DNA from: Saccharum officinarum
Lineage: Eukaryota > Streptophyta > Magnoliopsida > Poales > Poaceae
Direction of reading: 5' to 3'
NCBI GenBank assembly: GCA_020631735.1
Contig: CM036188.1
Location: 15,976,214-16,040,213 of the forward strand
DNA: 64,000 nt
Shown here: positions 36,712 through 47,963 of the stretch, in pieces
How positions within the stretch are numbered: position 1 is the first letter of the stretch
Layout of the letters: the number at the start of each line of letters is the position of its first letter
Notes under the pieces: generated by a model
Database searches by the model: none
Told to the model about the DNA's origin: nothing
Seen by the model: the letters and a program-made list of their open reading frames with translations, nothing else
Made by a program: the position numbers and the translations under genes

Positions 36712-37043
36712 GAGGATAGCATTGAAGATGCTGCTTTTGAAGCATGTATGGGGTCTCCGGCTATCTTCGCTTTAACCTTATGAAGCGATGGACATTCATC
36801 GCTTCTTTCCTCGTCACACCCCGAACTTGGATGGGATATGACAAGATCCAGTGCAGCTAGAGCCACTACCTCGGGTGATGGTGAACTTTGTCTATGATAT
36901 GATGGATAGGAAGCTGCAGCTAGAAGAGATGGTGAAGCACAAGGGAAGACTATCAAGAGGTGCCAAGCAACTATTGATGAGCTCCGAGCAAACCAAGCAT
37001 GCCCAAGATTTATAAGACATTAGAGCATGAGCCACTTCCTTAG
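36712..37043 (+). pseudogene. A2 orf0, C-terminal part at contig edge
   Basis: Encodes the second half of orf0 (from EDSIEDAAFEACMG to the stop at 37041-37043), but with several inserted and lost single bases in the first 250 bp (extra G near 36751, extra bases near 36786-36791, missing bases near 36813 and 36939). The same region at 18320-18660 is almost clean, so this looks like an unpolished contig end. It pairs with the A2 set by gag variants downstream. Confidence 0.75.
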
Positions 37044-37737
37044 GAAGTAGGAGTCCTTTATGTAATAAGAACGTTCTTTAGTAACGTCAGTTGAGTCAGT
37101 CGAGTCTGTCGTGTGGTTTGAACCTTGGTGTGCTAGTTGCTTTATAATTATGCTTATGTGTGAGTTGGATCTTTGTTTGAGTGTCGGGACTTGTAGGCAT
37201 GTCTACAAGTTCCATTCTTAAGAATAATAAGTTTAATAGTCAAGGAATAATAGTTGGGTTTGATATTATCACGTTTCTGTCCTTGCTGTTTTTCTGGAGC
37301 AGTCTTCAATGTTTCTGCTATAGTTTAAAAACGGTTCGTGCAACATTTATGAAATTTTTATGAGAGAAAACTAGACTCAAGCATCTTTCAAATGCCACTG
37401 GAATCACCTTTTTATCTGATCTGGTTCGAGAGATATATTTTTACAAGTTAAAGTTTCTGCACAGTCTGGAATCTGGAACAGTTTCTGTTACGCCTTATTT
37501 TTCATAGACTTAACGACAGAATCTGATCTTGAGGTCTGAATAGAAATTGTGGATAATTTCATAAGCTTTCCAACCATATAAGGCACGCCTCTTTTGGATT
37601 TCTGTAACTCGAGATATGATTGAAATACTGAACTGTCAACATTGCTACTCGTCCAGAACACTTTCAGATCTCATTCTTAATCTTATAAGTGGTTGAAATC
37701 ATGGAATTCTTAAAGTTTGCATGTTTATGGGTGGCAG
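37044..37737 (+). other. A2 leader between orf0 and gag (right-contig copy)
   Basis: Homologous to 17627-18319, non-coding, with the same two modules (CTTTCAAATG...TTCGAGAGATAT and AAGCTTTCCAACC...CTCGAGATATGA). Confidence 0.55.
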
Positions 37738-40625
37738 ATGGCCGGAAGAAGAAGAGGCAGAGGTCGTGGAAACATTCCCCCAAATCCACCACCACCACCG
37801 CCACCAACTATCGAGCAACTGTTGGCGGTACAGACGCAGTTGATGCAGCAACTAGTGCAAAATCAGCAAAATCAGCCAGTTGCTGGGCTCAACCACGTGA
37901 TAAGCGTGGTGAGTTTTTGAAGGGTCGTCCCCAGTGTTCACACATGCTGCTGATCCTTTGGAGCCGATGATTGGCTTCGTGCTGTGGAGAAACAACTCAC
38001 GATTGCCCAATGTGATGACCGACAGAAGGTGTTGTTTGCTTCTGGGCAACTTCAGGGAGAAGCTCAGGATTGGTGGGAGTCATATGAGTATGGTCGTCCT
38101 GCCAATGCTCCTGCAGTCACCTGGCAGGAGTTTAGGGAGAACTTCAGGGCTTACCATATACCTGAAGGAATGATAGAGTTGAAGGCGGAGGAATTCAGGA
38201 ACCTGACCCAAGGGTCAATGACTGTAGCTGAGTACCGTGACAAGTTTGCTCAATTGTCACGATATGCTCCACATGAGGTGGCCAATGACAATGATAAGCA
38301 GCGCCGCTTTTTGAAGGGATTATATGATGGACTACAGTTGCAGTTGATGTCCAATACCTACCCAAACTTTCAGACGCTTGTGACCGCGCTATCGTGGTGG
38401 ATAGCAAGCGCAAGGAAATGGATGCAAAGAGGAAGAGGTTACAAGACAAGCCTCCAATAGCAACACCCGTCCGCGTACTGGCTTTCAGCAGAATACTCAG
38501 CAGAGGCCTCCCTCTGGACAGTGGAATCGTGGTCAGGCCCCATTCGTGGACAGTTTCCGCAACGTCCCCCATTCCAGCCACAGAATAGCAACCAACGTCC
38601 ACCGCAGCAGAATGGAAATCAAGCGCATCGTCAGGGTCCTTCCAATAACACTCCTACGAAGACTAGTGCTCCCAATACTCCCAACAGGTGTTTCCGATGT
38701 GGAAAAGAAGGTCACTTGTCTTACAATTGCCCGGAGAAGCCAACCAGCAGACTCCCCAGAAACAGAGCAGCCACCAGAAGCCCGCACCTAACTCAGGAAG
38801 GGTGAATCACTTGTCCCAGGAAACTGCAGTGGCAGAAGTTATGCTTGGTACGTTCGATGTCCACTCTACTCCCGCCACTGTTCTTTTTTGATTCTGGAGC
38901 ATCACATTCTTTCATATCACAATCATTTGTTAGAATACATAGAATCCATTTGTGTGCCATGAAGAACCCTATCTTAGTAAACTCACCTGGTGGAAGCATG
39001 CCAGCATCTTATCGCTGTCTTCCGATTAGTCTTCAACTTAAGGGGGGTAGAGTTTACAGTTAGCCCTATAGTATTTGAGAACAGCTGGGATTGATCTTAT
39101 ATTGGGAATGGATTGGATGATGCAACAACAAGCAGAGATTCAGTGTAAGGATAAATCAGTTGTACTGACAACACCAAAGGGTGATAGAATCAGGGTTGAA
39201 GTAAAAGTGCAAAAACAAGAGACCGCTACAGTGAACCAGCTCAATGATGGTGCCAACCAGGAGATCCAGTTGTGGAGGAGTTCCCAGATGTGTTTCCAGA
39301 GGAATTGCCAGGTATGCCACCAGACCGTGACATTGAATTTATTATTGAATTATTACCTGGAACTGCACCTATAGCTAAGCGTCCATATAGAATGGGAGTA
39401 AATGAATTAGAAGAACTTAAGAAACAAATTAAGGAGTTACAGGATAAGGGTTTTATTCGTCCTAGTTCTTCACCATGGGGAGCACCAGTGATTTTTGTGG
39501 ATAAGAAAGATGGAACTCAGAGGATGTGTGTAGATTATCGGTCTCTTAATGAGGTTACTATTAAGAACAAGTACCCATTGCCTAGGATTGATGACCTGTT
39601 TGATCAGTTGAGAGGAGCTTGTGTATTTTCCAAGATTGATCTTCGTTCTGGATATCATCAGTTGAAGATTCGTGCTAGTGATGTACCAAAGACAGCTTTT
39701 ACCACACGGTATGGGTTGTATGAGTATACAGTGATGTCTTTTGGTCTGACTAATGCTCCTGCATACTTTATGTATTTGATGAATAAGGTATTCATGGAAT
39801 ATCTGGACAAGTTTGTAGTGGTATTCATGATGATATTCTAGTATTTTCCAAAACTGAGGAAGAACATGCTGAACATTTGAGGTTGGTCTTGCAGAAGCTC
39901 AGAGAACACCAACTATATGCAAAGAGGAGTAAATGTGAGTTTTGGTTGAAGGAAGTTTCTTTTCTGGGTCACATTGTCTCTAATGGAGGAATATCAGTAG
40001 ATCCTGGCAAGGTGAAAGATGTATTGAATTGGAAACCACCCATCAATGTGAGTGAGATCCGTAGCTTCTTGGGATTAGCTGGTTATTATAGGAGATTTAT
40101 AGAGGGATTTTCAAAGCTTGCAAAACCAATGACTGCATTATTGGAGAAGAATGCCAAGTTTGTGTGGTCCGAGAAGTGTCAGGCTAATTTTGAGGAACTA
40201 AAGAAGAGATTGACGACTGCACCCGTCTTAGTTTTGCCAGATCTGAGTAAACCTTTCTCTATCTATTGTGATGCATCTCGATTGGGTTTGGGATGTGTAC
40301 TGATGCAAGAAGGTAGAGTTGTGGCATATGCATCGAGGCAGTTGAGGAAGCATGAGTTAAATTACCCTACTCATGATTTGGAATTAGCTGCAGTAGTTCA
40401 TGCATTAAAGATATGGAGACATTATTTGATTGGACACAAGAGTGATATATACACTGATCACAAGAGTCTAAGGTATATCTTCACTCAAACGGATCTGAAC
40501 TTGAGGCAGCGTAGATGGCTGGAGCTGATAAAAGACTATGATCTAGAGGTGCATTATCATCCAGGAAAGGCCAACTTGTTGCTGATGCTCTTAGTAGGAA
40601 AAGTTATGCAAATGAAATACAAGTA
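37738..40625 (+). pseudogene. gag-pol: A2 gag to RNase H, right-contig copy, many single-base losses
   Basis: ATG at 37738 (MAGRRRGRGRG). Gag, zinc knuckle (about 38691-38732), protease (near 38889), RT and RNase H are all recognisable, but the frame changes near 37885, 37930, 37965, 38385, 38440, 38545, 38745, 38830, 38888, 39035, 39075, 39262, 39830 and 40575, in nearly every case by loss or gain of one base. The RT core motif has lost one base (ATTCATGATGATATT near 39826). Variants match 13240-17626, that is, element A2. Downstream of 40625 the frame is intact, so error density falls with distance from the gap. Probably an assembly-quality effect and not a dead gene. Confidence 0.82.
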
Positions 40626-42143
40626 ATGCCTATGCCAAAGGAATTGTGTGCCGAGTGCAAGCATCTGAACTTAGGATTTACTATCAATGCAGTGGAATTA
40701 GTATTAGAGCCTACTCTAGAGCAAGAGATCCGTAAAGGTCAGCAGAAGGATGAAAAGTTGAGAGAGATAGCTGAAAACATAGCGAAAGGTAAATCTCCAG
40801 GATTCCGTAAGGATGATAATGGTACGCTATGGTTTGGAAAAAGGCTGTGTGTGCCCGAAGATAAGGATATCAGAATGGCAATTCTGCGTGAAGCTCATGA
40901 GTCAGCTTATTCCATACATCCGGGGAGTACTAAGATGTACTTGGATCTGAAAGAGAGATATTGGTGGTACGGTTTAAAGAGAGATGTTGCTGAGTATGTT
41001 GCTTTGTGTGACACTTGTCAAAGGGTGAAAGCGGAACATCAGAGACCTGCAGGATTGTTACAGCCTATGCAGATACCCGAGTGGAAATGGGAAGAGGTTG
41101 GTATGGATTTTATAGTTGGGTTGCCACGGACTCAAAGAGGATATGATTCAATTTGGGTGATAGTGGATCGTCTGACTAAGGTTGCTCATTTTCTGCCTGT
41201 GAAGACTACATATAGCAGTGCGAAGTTGGCAGAGTTGTATATGGAAAGAATAGTGAGTCTACATGGAGTACCTAAGAAGATTGTGTCTGATCGAGGTACT
41301 CAGTTTACATCTCATTATTGGCAAAAGATACATGAATCATTGGGGACCAAACTAAATTTTAGTACAGCTTATCATCCTCAGACAGATGGTCAAACGGAGA
41401 GAATTAATCAGATATTGGAAGATATGTTGAGAGCTTGTGCTTTACAATATGGTACTAGCTGGGATAAGAGTTTGCCTTACGCAGAGTTCTCTTATAACAA
41501 TAGTTATCAGAAGAGTCTTCAAATGGCACCGTTTGAGGCTCTGTATGGACGAAAATGTAGGACCCCGTTGTTCTGGAATCAGATAGGGGAGAGTCAAGTG
41601 TATGGGCCTGATGTATTAAAGGATGCTGAAAAGAAAGTGAGAATGATTAGAGATAATCTAAAAATAGCACAGTCCAGACAGAAAAGCTATGCTGATACTC
41701 GTAGAAGGGAGTTGACCTTTGAGGTAGGGGATTATGTATACTTGAAAGTGTCACCCATGAGGAGTGTGAAGAGGTTCAACATGAAGGGTAAATTGGCACC
41801 AAGATATATTGGACCTTTCAAGATTATAGAGAGACGTGGTGAAGTGGCATATCAGTTGGAATTACCTGAAAGTTTGGCAGGTGTACATGATGTGTTCCAT
41901 GTTTCTCAATTGAAGAAATGTTTACGAGTACCAGAGGAGCAGATTCCATTAGAGGAACTTACTGTTAAGGAGGATCTTACATATGAAGAGTTTCCAGTTA
42001 AAATTTTAGAGACTGCGGACAGAGTCACAAGAAGTAGAACAATCAAAATGTGTAAAGTACAATGGAATTGGTACACAGCAGAAGAGGCTACTTGGGAACG
42101 AGAAGAGGATTTGAGAAAAACCTACCCGCAACTGTTTGAGTAA
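40626..42143 (+). CDS. pol: A2 integrase and chromodomain-like tail (pol C-terminal part)
   Basis: 505 codons in the gag-pol frame. The ATG at 40626 is an internal methionine and not a true start; the real frame comes from 37738. The integrase zinc-binding region lies at about residues 90-140 ([15 protein letters not shown]). The catalytic triad is Asp161 (GMDFIVG), Asp222 (VSDRGTQF) and Glu258 (DGQTERINQ), a correct D,D35E spacing. A GPY/F-type segment (KLAPRYIGPFKI) follows, then the C-terminal end (YTAEEATWEREEDLRKTYPQ) that resembles a chromodomain and would guide integration to marked chromatin. Stop TAA at 42141-42143. All key residues are intact. A2 may therefore be a fairly young element. 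Confidence 0.93.
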   Translation: MPMPKELCAECKHLNLGFTINAVELVLEPTLEQEIRKGQQKDEKLREIAENIAKGKSPGFRKDDNGTLWFGKRLCVPEDKDIRMAILREAHESAYSIHPGSTKMYLDLKERYWWYGLKRDVAEYVALCDTCQRVKAEHQRPAGLLQPMQIPEWKWEEVGMDFIVGLPRTQRGYDSIWVIVDRLTKVAHFLPVKTTYSSAKLAELYMERIVSLHGVPKKIVSDRGTQFTSHYWQKIHESLGTKLNFSTAYHPQTDGQTERINQILEDMLRACALQYGTSWDKSLPYAEFSYNNSYQKSLQMAPFEALYGRKCRTPLFWNQIGESQVYGPDVLKDAEKKVRMIRDNLKIAQSRQKSYADTRRRELTFEVGDYVYLKVSPMRSVKRFNMKGKLAPRYIGPFKIIERRGEVAYQLELPESLAGVHDVFHVSQLKKCLRVPEEQIPLEELTVKEDLTYEEFPVKILETADRVTRSRTIKMCKVQWNWYTAEEATWEREEDLRKTYPQLFE

Positions 42144-42152
42144 GCATCGATC

Positions 42153-42171
42153 GAATCTCGGGACGAGATTC
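42153..42171 (+). other. Hairpin between pol stop and PPT (A2)
   Basis: GAATCTCG-GGA-CGAGATTC, a perfect 8-bp stem with a 3-nt loop, nine bases after the stop codon. It is shared with A1 and B, so it is probably a conserved RNA or DNA structure of this lineage. Confidence 0.7.
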
Positions 42172-42174
42172 ATC

Positions 42175-42186
42175 TTAAGGGGGGTA
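42175..42186 (+). promoter_or_regulatory. A2 polypurine tract
   Basis: TTAAGGGGGGTA, four bases before the 3' LTR start at 42191. Primer for second-strand synthesis. Confidence 0.87.
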
Positions 42187-42190
42187 GAAT

Positions 42191-44960
42191 TGTAACACCC
42201 TAAAAATTTGAAAAGAAGAAAAATAGGAAAAATATGATTTTTATATTTATTTTTGTGAAGCATGCAAAATTTAGAATAAGAATAATTTTTATAAATTTAA
42301 AATCAAATATAAGGGTAGAAACCTGTTTGTGCATTCATGCTGCTGCATTTGAAGTTTTGTATTGTGTGGTTTCAATCAAATTCAAATTTGATTTGAAAAT
42401 TATTTAAAAATTTGCTTTGAAAAATTGGAAAAAGAAAAAAAAAGAAAAGAAAAGTCGGCTTATTCCGGAATTCAGCCCGCCGCTTCGGCCTGCCTTGCCG
42501 CGGCCCGCTTACCTCCCCGCGCCCGCATTCTCCCGCATGGGCCGAGCCCAGCCGCAGCCGCCGGCCCAGTATCGCGCGCGTGCGTCTGCGTCCCGCAGCG
42601 GCCGCGTTTTCCGCCCGAGCCGCTGACTTGTGGGTCCCACCTGTCAGTGACCGCTTCCCCTTTCCTTCTCCTTCCTCCGGCGCTTTCCAAAAAAGAACAC
42701 CGTCGCTTTCCTTCTTCCACCGATCGAATCCGCGGCTCAATCTCCCTATTTCCTCTCTTGAGGCCGCCTTCGGGCTATAAAAACGGGACCCCCGCACTAT
42801 TCTGCTCCCATCCCATCCTTTTGGAGCAGCCGCAATCGCCTAGCGCCGCCACCGTTGAAGCACCGCCTCCACCGTCCGCCCCTCCGCGCCGTACGCGTTT
42901 CTCGTTTCGTCCTCGCCTACGGTTTTACCCTAGGTGAGTTCGCATTAGAGTTGTCTACCCGCAGGTGCTCTCCGTTTGCGTTTTCGTGCACCGTAGAGCA
43001 AAATGGCGTTTCCCGGCCATGGCGCCGCCGCGGAGAGTCGACGTCGGGCCCGATTCCGGCCGGAGCGCCGCCGGCCTCCTCCCCGATTAGATCTAGGCTG
43101 TTCATTTTAAATCGGACGGCCGTTATTTAAAGATACCCCTTCGGCTGGAAATTTTGCTAAAGAGTCCCTGTAAGATTTAAGTTGTAAACCCGCAGTCCAA
43201 AACGTATTATCCCGCGTTCGTTTTGATCTGTTGAAAGCGCATTTCGTCTCGGTAACTGAAAAATACGCTTTCTGATATTTACAGTTTTGCCATTCAGATT
43301 GTTTTAGTCGTAGAATTTTAGTTTTAACTCCGATTTGGTCCATTCAAATTTCGTTAGATTCATATTTGCGAACTCTATGTAATTATACAACTGTACAGTA
43401 GGTTTGGATTAATTTATTTTCGAGTTTTTATTAAAGTATTTATTTTTCTATAGGAAATCTTTGGAAATTCATAACTTTGTCGTTTTAGCTCTGATTTTCG
43501 TGATCTTCGCGTCTGTGTGATCCTAGCAAGTTGTAGATTCATTTTAAAGACTTTTTATTTTATTTTCTTACTGTTGGTGTATTGTTCTAATTATAGTCTT
43601 GTTTGTCTATGCATGATTGCCTCTGGATGTGTGTTGTTGATATTGGTTGATCGAGTATAGACGGTGAGAAATTCGTTAGAGATCAAGAGCTTTACTACGA
43701 GCAAGATCTTTAGGACCAGTTTGAGCAAGGCAAGTATAGCATGGGATAATCCTTGTTGTCCTATTCACTTTATGCAATTAATATCATTATACATTTATTC
43801 CTTGTTAAGGATGACTTAGCGATTGATCCTTTACCTTGGTACCTATTATATTGCATTGAGTAGTGTGGCTAGTGCTTAAACATGGACTATGATCATGTAA
43901 ATTGATTAGAGGAATATGCAACAAACACTAAAAGATGATTTTGATTAATGTTTAAAGGGGATTAGAGCTTGGGGGTTACTTTTGATGCTCTAATTGCTCT
44001 CCATAAGGACTCATCTATAAGCGACAATCCGGGATTTACAGTACAACTGTGGGGGCTATATGGCTCTAGCTTTAGTCATATAGAAGGACCTTTTCTAGCT
44101 TGTTAGTGGTATTCCTTTATGGCGTAAGAATGGCTTGACGAATCGGGTATAGTGTGGCCTCTGTCCTCATGTGTATAGGCTGCGTGTTATTGTGCCATCA
44201 GGAAGGGGGGCTCTACATCTGTTTGTCGAGTGAAATCTAATGGCCCTAACTTGTTAGACGAACCTTCGAAAGACTTCATAGTGTTTACCCTGCCTGCTCA
44301 CCTTGGTAGTGTTTTGGGAGTAATTAACCCGGGCATTTGGGTAACACGACTCACAGTGAAAGTGTACAACCTCTGCAGAGTGTAAAACTGTTATAACAGC
44401 CGTGCTCACGGTCACGAGTGGCCTTGGACCCTTATGGAATAGTTGAATAATTGTTTATAATTATGTTTTTGCTATTCATTAATCATTTCACATGGATCAT
44501 ATGTTTAATGTTTATATTGAGACATTTTGATGCTATTGTTATGCTAAAATCATGCTAACTAAAAGCTACATGCTGATAAACCAATGAATATGCCTTTTTG
44601 AGCCTCATGAACCCCATGTTACACTTGTTGAGTACTAGATGTACTTACGCTTGTTTATTTCTCTTACTTGGATAAAAATCCCGGATGGGTAACAGATGGA
44701 GGTAATAGTGACTACTACGCCTACTTCCCTGAAGATTACTAGTCTTGCTGTCAACCAGTCAATGTACCTGTGACTGGAGCTACCACGAGAGATTTCTGTT
44801 TATACTTCCGCTACGTTTGTGTTATGACTATGTGTTTAAATATCGTGATGTAATAACATTTGTGATGATACTTCTGTTATAATTTATGAACTTATGTGTG
44901 ATTGATCTCTGGGCGCACATAAGGGTATGCATTCCATTTGGTTGATAAATGGGTGTGACA
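42191..44960 (+). mobile_element. A2 3' LTR
   Basis: A 2770-bp LTR from TGTAACACCC to TGTGACA, preceded by the PPT and followed by GCTGA and B pol. It pairs with 19363-22124. TATA box at 42775-42782. Conserved block at about 44083-44430. Confidence 0.92.
42775..42782 (+). promoter_or_regulatory. TATA box of the A2 3' LTR
   Basis: CTATAAAA at the same offset as in the other family-A LTRs. In a 3' LTR it would face outward into B sequence. Confidence 0.6.
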
Positions 44961-44965
44961 GCTGA
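44961..44965. repeat. A2 target site duplication, copy 2 (GCTGA)
   Basis: GCTGA follows the A2 3' LTR end directly and continues as GAGAGAGTTACTCG, the next bases of the B pol gene. It matches 22125-22129 on the minus strand. Confidence 0.87.
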
Positions 44966-45089
44966 GAGAGTTACTCGAAGTCGGATTATTAAAATGTGCT
45001 AAGTGCAGTGGAATTGATATTCAGAGGCAGAGGCAACTTGGGAAAGAGAGGATGAATTGAGGAAATCATATCCGCAGTTGTTTGAGTAA
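44961..45089 (+). pseudogene. pol: B pol 3' end (chromodomain-like tail)
   Basis: The last codons of B pol after the A2 insertion, encoding RVTRSRIIKMC and EAEATWERE and ending with PQLFE and TAA at 45087-45089, homologous to the end of A pol. Two in-frame stops (TAA near 44999 and TGA near 45015) confirm that it is dead. It joins to 22130-24121 read on the minus strand once the duplicated GCTGA is removed. Confidence 0.82.
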
Positions 45090-45096
45090 GCAGTCC

Positions 45097-45114
45097 AATC
45101 TCGAGGACGAGATT
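45097..45114 (+). other. Hairpin between pol stop and PPT (B)
   Basis: AATCTCG-AGGA-CGAGATT, a 7-bp stem. Same place as in A1 and A2, with a changed loop. Confidence 0.65.
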
Positions 45115-45116
45115 CT

Positions 45117-45129
45117 TTTAAGGGGGGTA
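45117..45129 (+). promoter_or_regulatory. B polypurine tract
   Basis: TTTAAGGGGGGTA shortly before the 3' LTR start TGTAACACCC at 45135. Confidence 0.85.
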
Positions 45130-45134
45130 GAATT

Positions 45135-47963
45135 TGTAACACCCGAATTATTTGGTGTTGCATTCATGCTGTTGCATTTATTTTATTTTGTGGTGTGGTT
45201 ATATTGGTTTTATTTTAATTGATTTGGTTTAGGAAAATTTGATTTGAAAATGTGTTTGGAAAATTAGAAAAGAAAAGAAACAAAAGAAGAAAAAAAGAAA
45301 CAACTTACCTTCTTACCTGATTGGCCCGGCGGCCCAGCTGACCGACGGCTCGGGTTCTTTTCCGCACGCGTGGGCCGGCCAGCACCGCAGCGGCCCAGCT
45401 CGGCCCAGGATCCAGCCGCCGCGCCTCTCCCTCCCTCCTACCACTGACCGGTGGGGTCGACCTGTCAGTCGTTTCTTCTATCTCCTACCGTAGCCGTGTA
45501 GGACTCGAAGCTCGATCGTTCAACCGACTCCGGTTACAATCTCCGGTTTCCTAATCAAGATAGGAGATGTGGCACTATAAAAGGGTAGCCAGGTATCTAC
45601 TCTTTCCGTTTTTCAACTAAAACGATAGGCTAGCCACGGGAAATTAAGCTCTAGGGTTAGGGCATAGCCGACTTTCTCGGTTGGGCGCGGGTGAGGCTTT
45701 CGGGTGATTTGGAGGTCTAATTCGTCGCGTTGGTGAGTCCGCACTTGTCTCCTCTACCCTCTTGTGCTCTTCTTTTGGTTGGGGGTGCTTAGAAGAGAGC
45801 TTTTGAAGCTCACCGTCGGCCGGTAATGGCGCCGCCGCCCTATCCAAGCCGCATCCCGATTTCGAGCTGTTGTAGCTTTCCTAAGCTATGTAGATAGGTT
45901 CGGGGGAAGTTTCTCTTTCGAATGGTGTTGGTTGAGGGGAGAATCGCTGTCGGAAGAGGAGGATCCAGAGTTTTCCGGCGAGCTTCTGACGCCGGCCATG
46001 GGAAAGCCGCCGGCCGGACATGGAGGGGATGATCGGTTGGTCACTGTGCACTTGATGATGAACACGAACCGTTGGATTCGAGATGAAGGGCTGAGATTAG
46101 AAGATACCCCTTCGCGGGGTAAACTTCTTAAAGAGCCCCTTAGCTTTTTAATAATTAACCCACAGTCCGTAGCGTAAACCTGAAAGTACGTTTTCGTGTT
46201 TGGAAAGCGTATTTTCTTTCGGTTAAGTCAAAAATACGTTTTCAGGTATTTACAGTTTTGCCACTAGAATTGTTTTGGTCATAAAATCTTCGTTTTAACT
46301 CCGATTTGATCCGTTCAAGTTGCGTTAGGTTCGTATTTGCGAGCTCTACATGTTAGTGTAGTTGTACAGTTAGTTTTGATAATTTATTTTTCGAGTTTAT
46401 AATTAAGTATTTATTTATCTATAGGAAATCTTAGAAAATTCATAACTTTCACGTTTTAACTCCGAATTTGGTGATCTTTGCGTCTGTGTGATCGTAGAAA
46501 TGTGGAGAAGAGTTTTATAAACTTTTATTACTGTTTTGCTACTGTTGGTGTACTGTTCTAATTGTATCTCTTTGTTTGCTTCGTGTTTGTTTGATTGGAT
46601 GCATGTGTGTTGTTGATTGATGATCGAGTATAGAAGGTGAGCAGTATCTGGACGATTCGGAGTATTACTTTGAGCCAAGTCAGCAGTATCACTTGGAAAG
46701 CTTTGATCAAGGCAAGTATAACACAGGACTATCCTTGTTACCTATACATTGAATTTTCATACATATGCATGTGCTTACCTTGACAACCTTAGAGATTATA
46801 ACTTAGTGATTGTTATCTTGATTCCTTGTCAACCTTGGGAATGCATATGGGTAGCTATTGCTAGTGCTTAAACTAAGAACAATGATCTTGTAATTTGATT
46901 AATGGATTAAGCAATCAACTATTAAGATGATTTTATTACTGTTAAAAGGGGGCTAGAGCATGTGTATTATTTTGATGCTCTGGTTTCTCTCCATAAGGAC
47001 TTATCTGTAAGTGATAACCGGGATATACAGTACAGCTGTGAGTGATATATGGCTCTGGCTTTAGTTGTTCAAGAGACCTTTTCTAGCTTGTTAGAGGTTA
47101 CCTTAAATGGCGTAAGAAAGGCTTGCCACGTTGGGTGTAGTGCGAGAACCTGGCCTAGTGTGTATAGGCTGCGGTTGTTGTGCCACAGGGAAGAGGGGTT
47201 CTACATCTGCCTGCCGAGTGAATCTGATGGCCGTAACTTGTTAGACGAACTTTTGAGTGGCTTTATATGGTTCTCGGGTGTTTGGGCTTGATCTCCCCAC
47301 TCATTTGGAAATCATGACTTACAGTGAAAGTGTACACCTCTGCGCAGAGTTAAAAACTGGTATACTAGCCGTGCTCACGGATACGAGCGGCCTTGGGGAT
47401 TCTTACAGAATAGTTGATCATAATTGTTATATCATGCTTAATTATTGTTGATTATTATTATGCTCATGTTAATGCTATTCATTATCCTTATTACAAGTGA
47501 TCATTGATTCATTAATGGGATTTGGATTACCTTGATGCTACTCAATTGCTAATTATATGATGATTAAAAGCTAAACGCAGTTAAACAGTGTCTAGCTTTT
47601 TTTTGAGCCTCATGAACCCTGTGTTATACTTGTTGAGTTCGACATGGACTCATTCTTGCTATTTCCCCAACACTCCAGTGTGTAAAAGATGCTACTCGGA
47701 AAAAGGACAAAGGTGTAGTGGAGTTTCCAGAAGACTAGTAGAAGTGCTAGGCATATGTTACCCCCAGTCAGCCGTCCCTGAGAAGAATGGAGCCCGAAGT
47801 TTAGTCACCGTTCCGAGATACTCTGATGTAAGTGTTAATTTAGCTATGTATACGTTATATAATAACATTGTTTCTGATACTTTTTCATTCTGGCATATGT
47901 GTGGACTTCCTGGACACACATATGATTAGCCTGGTTTTGTTCTTTAGAAAACCGTGTGTGACA
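45135..47963 (+). mobile_element. B 3' LTR
   Basis: A 2829-bp LTR ending in TGTGACA, followed by TSD TCTAT. It is nearly identical to 26366-29166 reversed. It lacks about 64 bp of AT-rich sequence directly after the LTR start that is present at 3415-3480 and in the LTR at 1-1827. TATA box at 45575-45582. Confidence 0.92.
45575..45582 (+). promoter_or_regulatory. TATA box of the B 3' LTR
   Basis: CTATAAAA in GGCACTATAAAAGGG, identical to the 5' LTR copy. Confidence 0.6.

Larger units (their letters stand above)
3405..47963 (+). mobile_element. Family-B Ty3/gypsy element with two nested family-A insertions
   Basis: The outer boundaries are TGTAACACCC at 3405 and TGTGACA at 47963, flanked by a 5-bp TSD TCTAT. 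B itself consists of LTR start 3405-3501, the rest of the 5' LTR (26366-29166, displayed reversed), PBS, leader and pol (22125-26362, reversed), pol end 44961-45089, PPT and 3' LTR 45135-47963. A1 sits in the 5' LTR (TSD TTCAT) and A2 in pol (TSD GCTGA). The segment 13240-36611 must be reverse-complemented to read B colinearly. The B internal region retained is only about 4.4 kb, so gag, protease and most of RT are missing and it cannot be autonomous. Confidence 0.85.
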
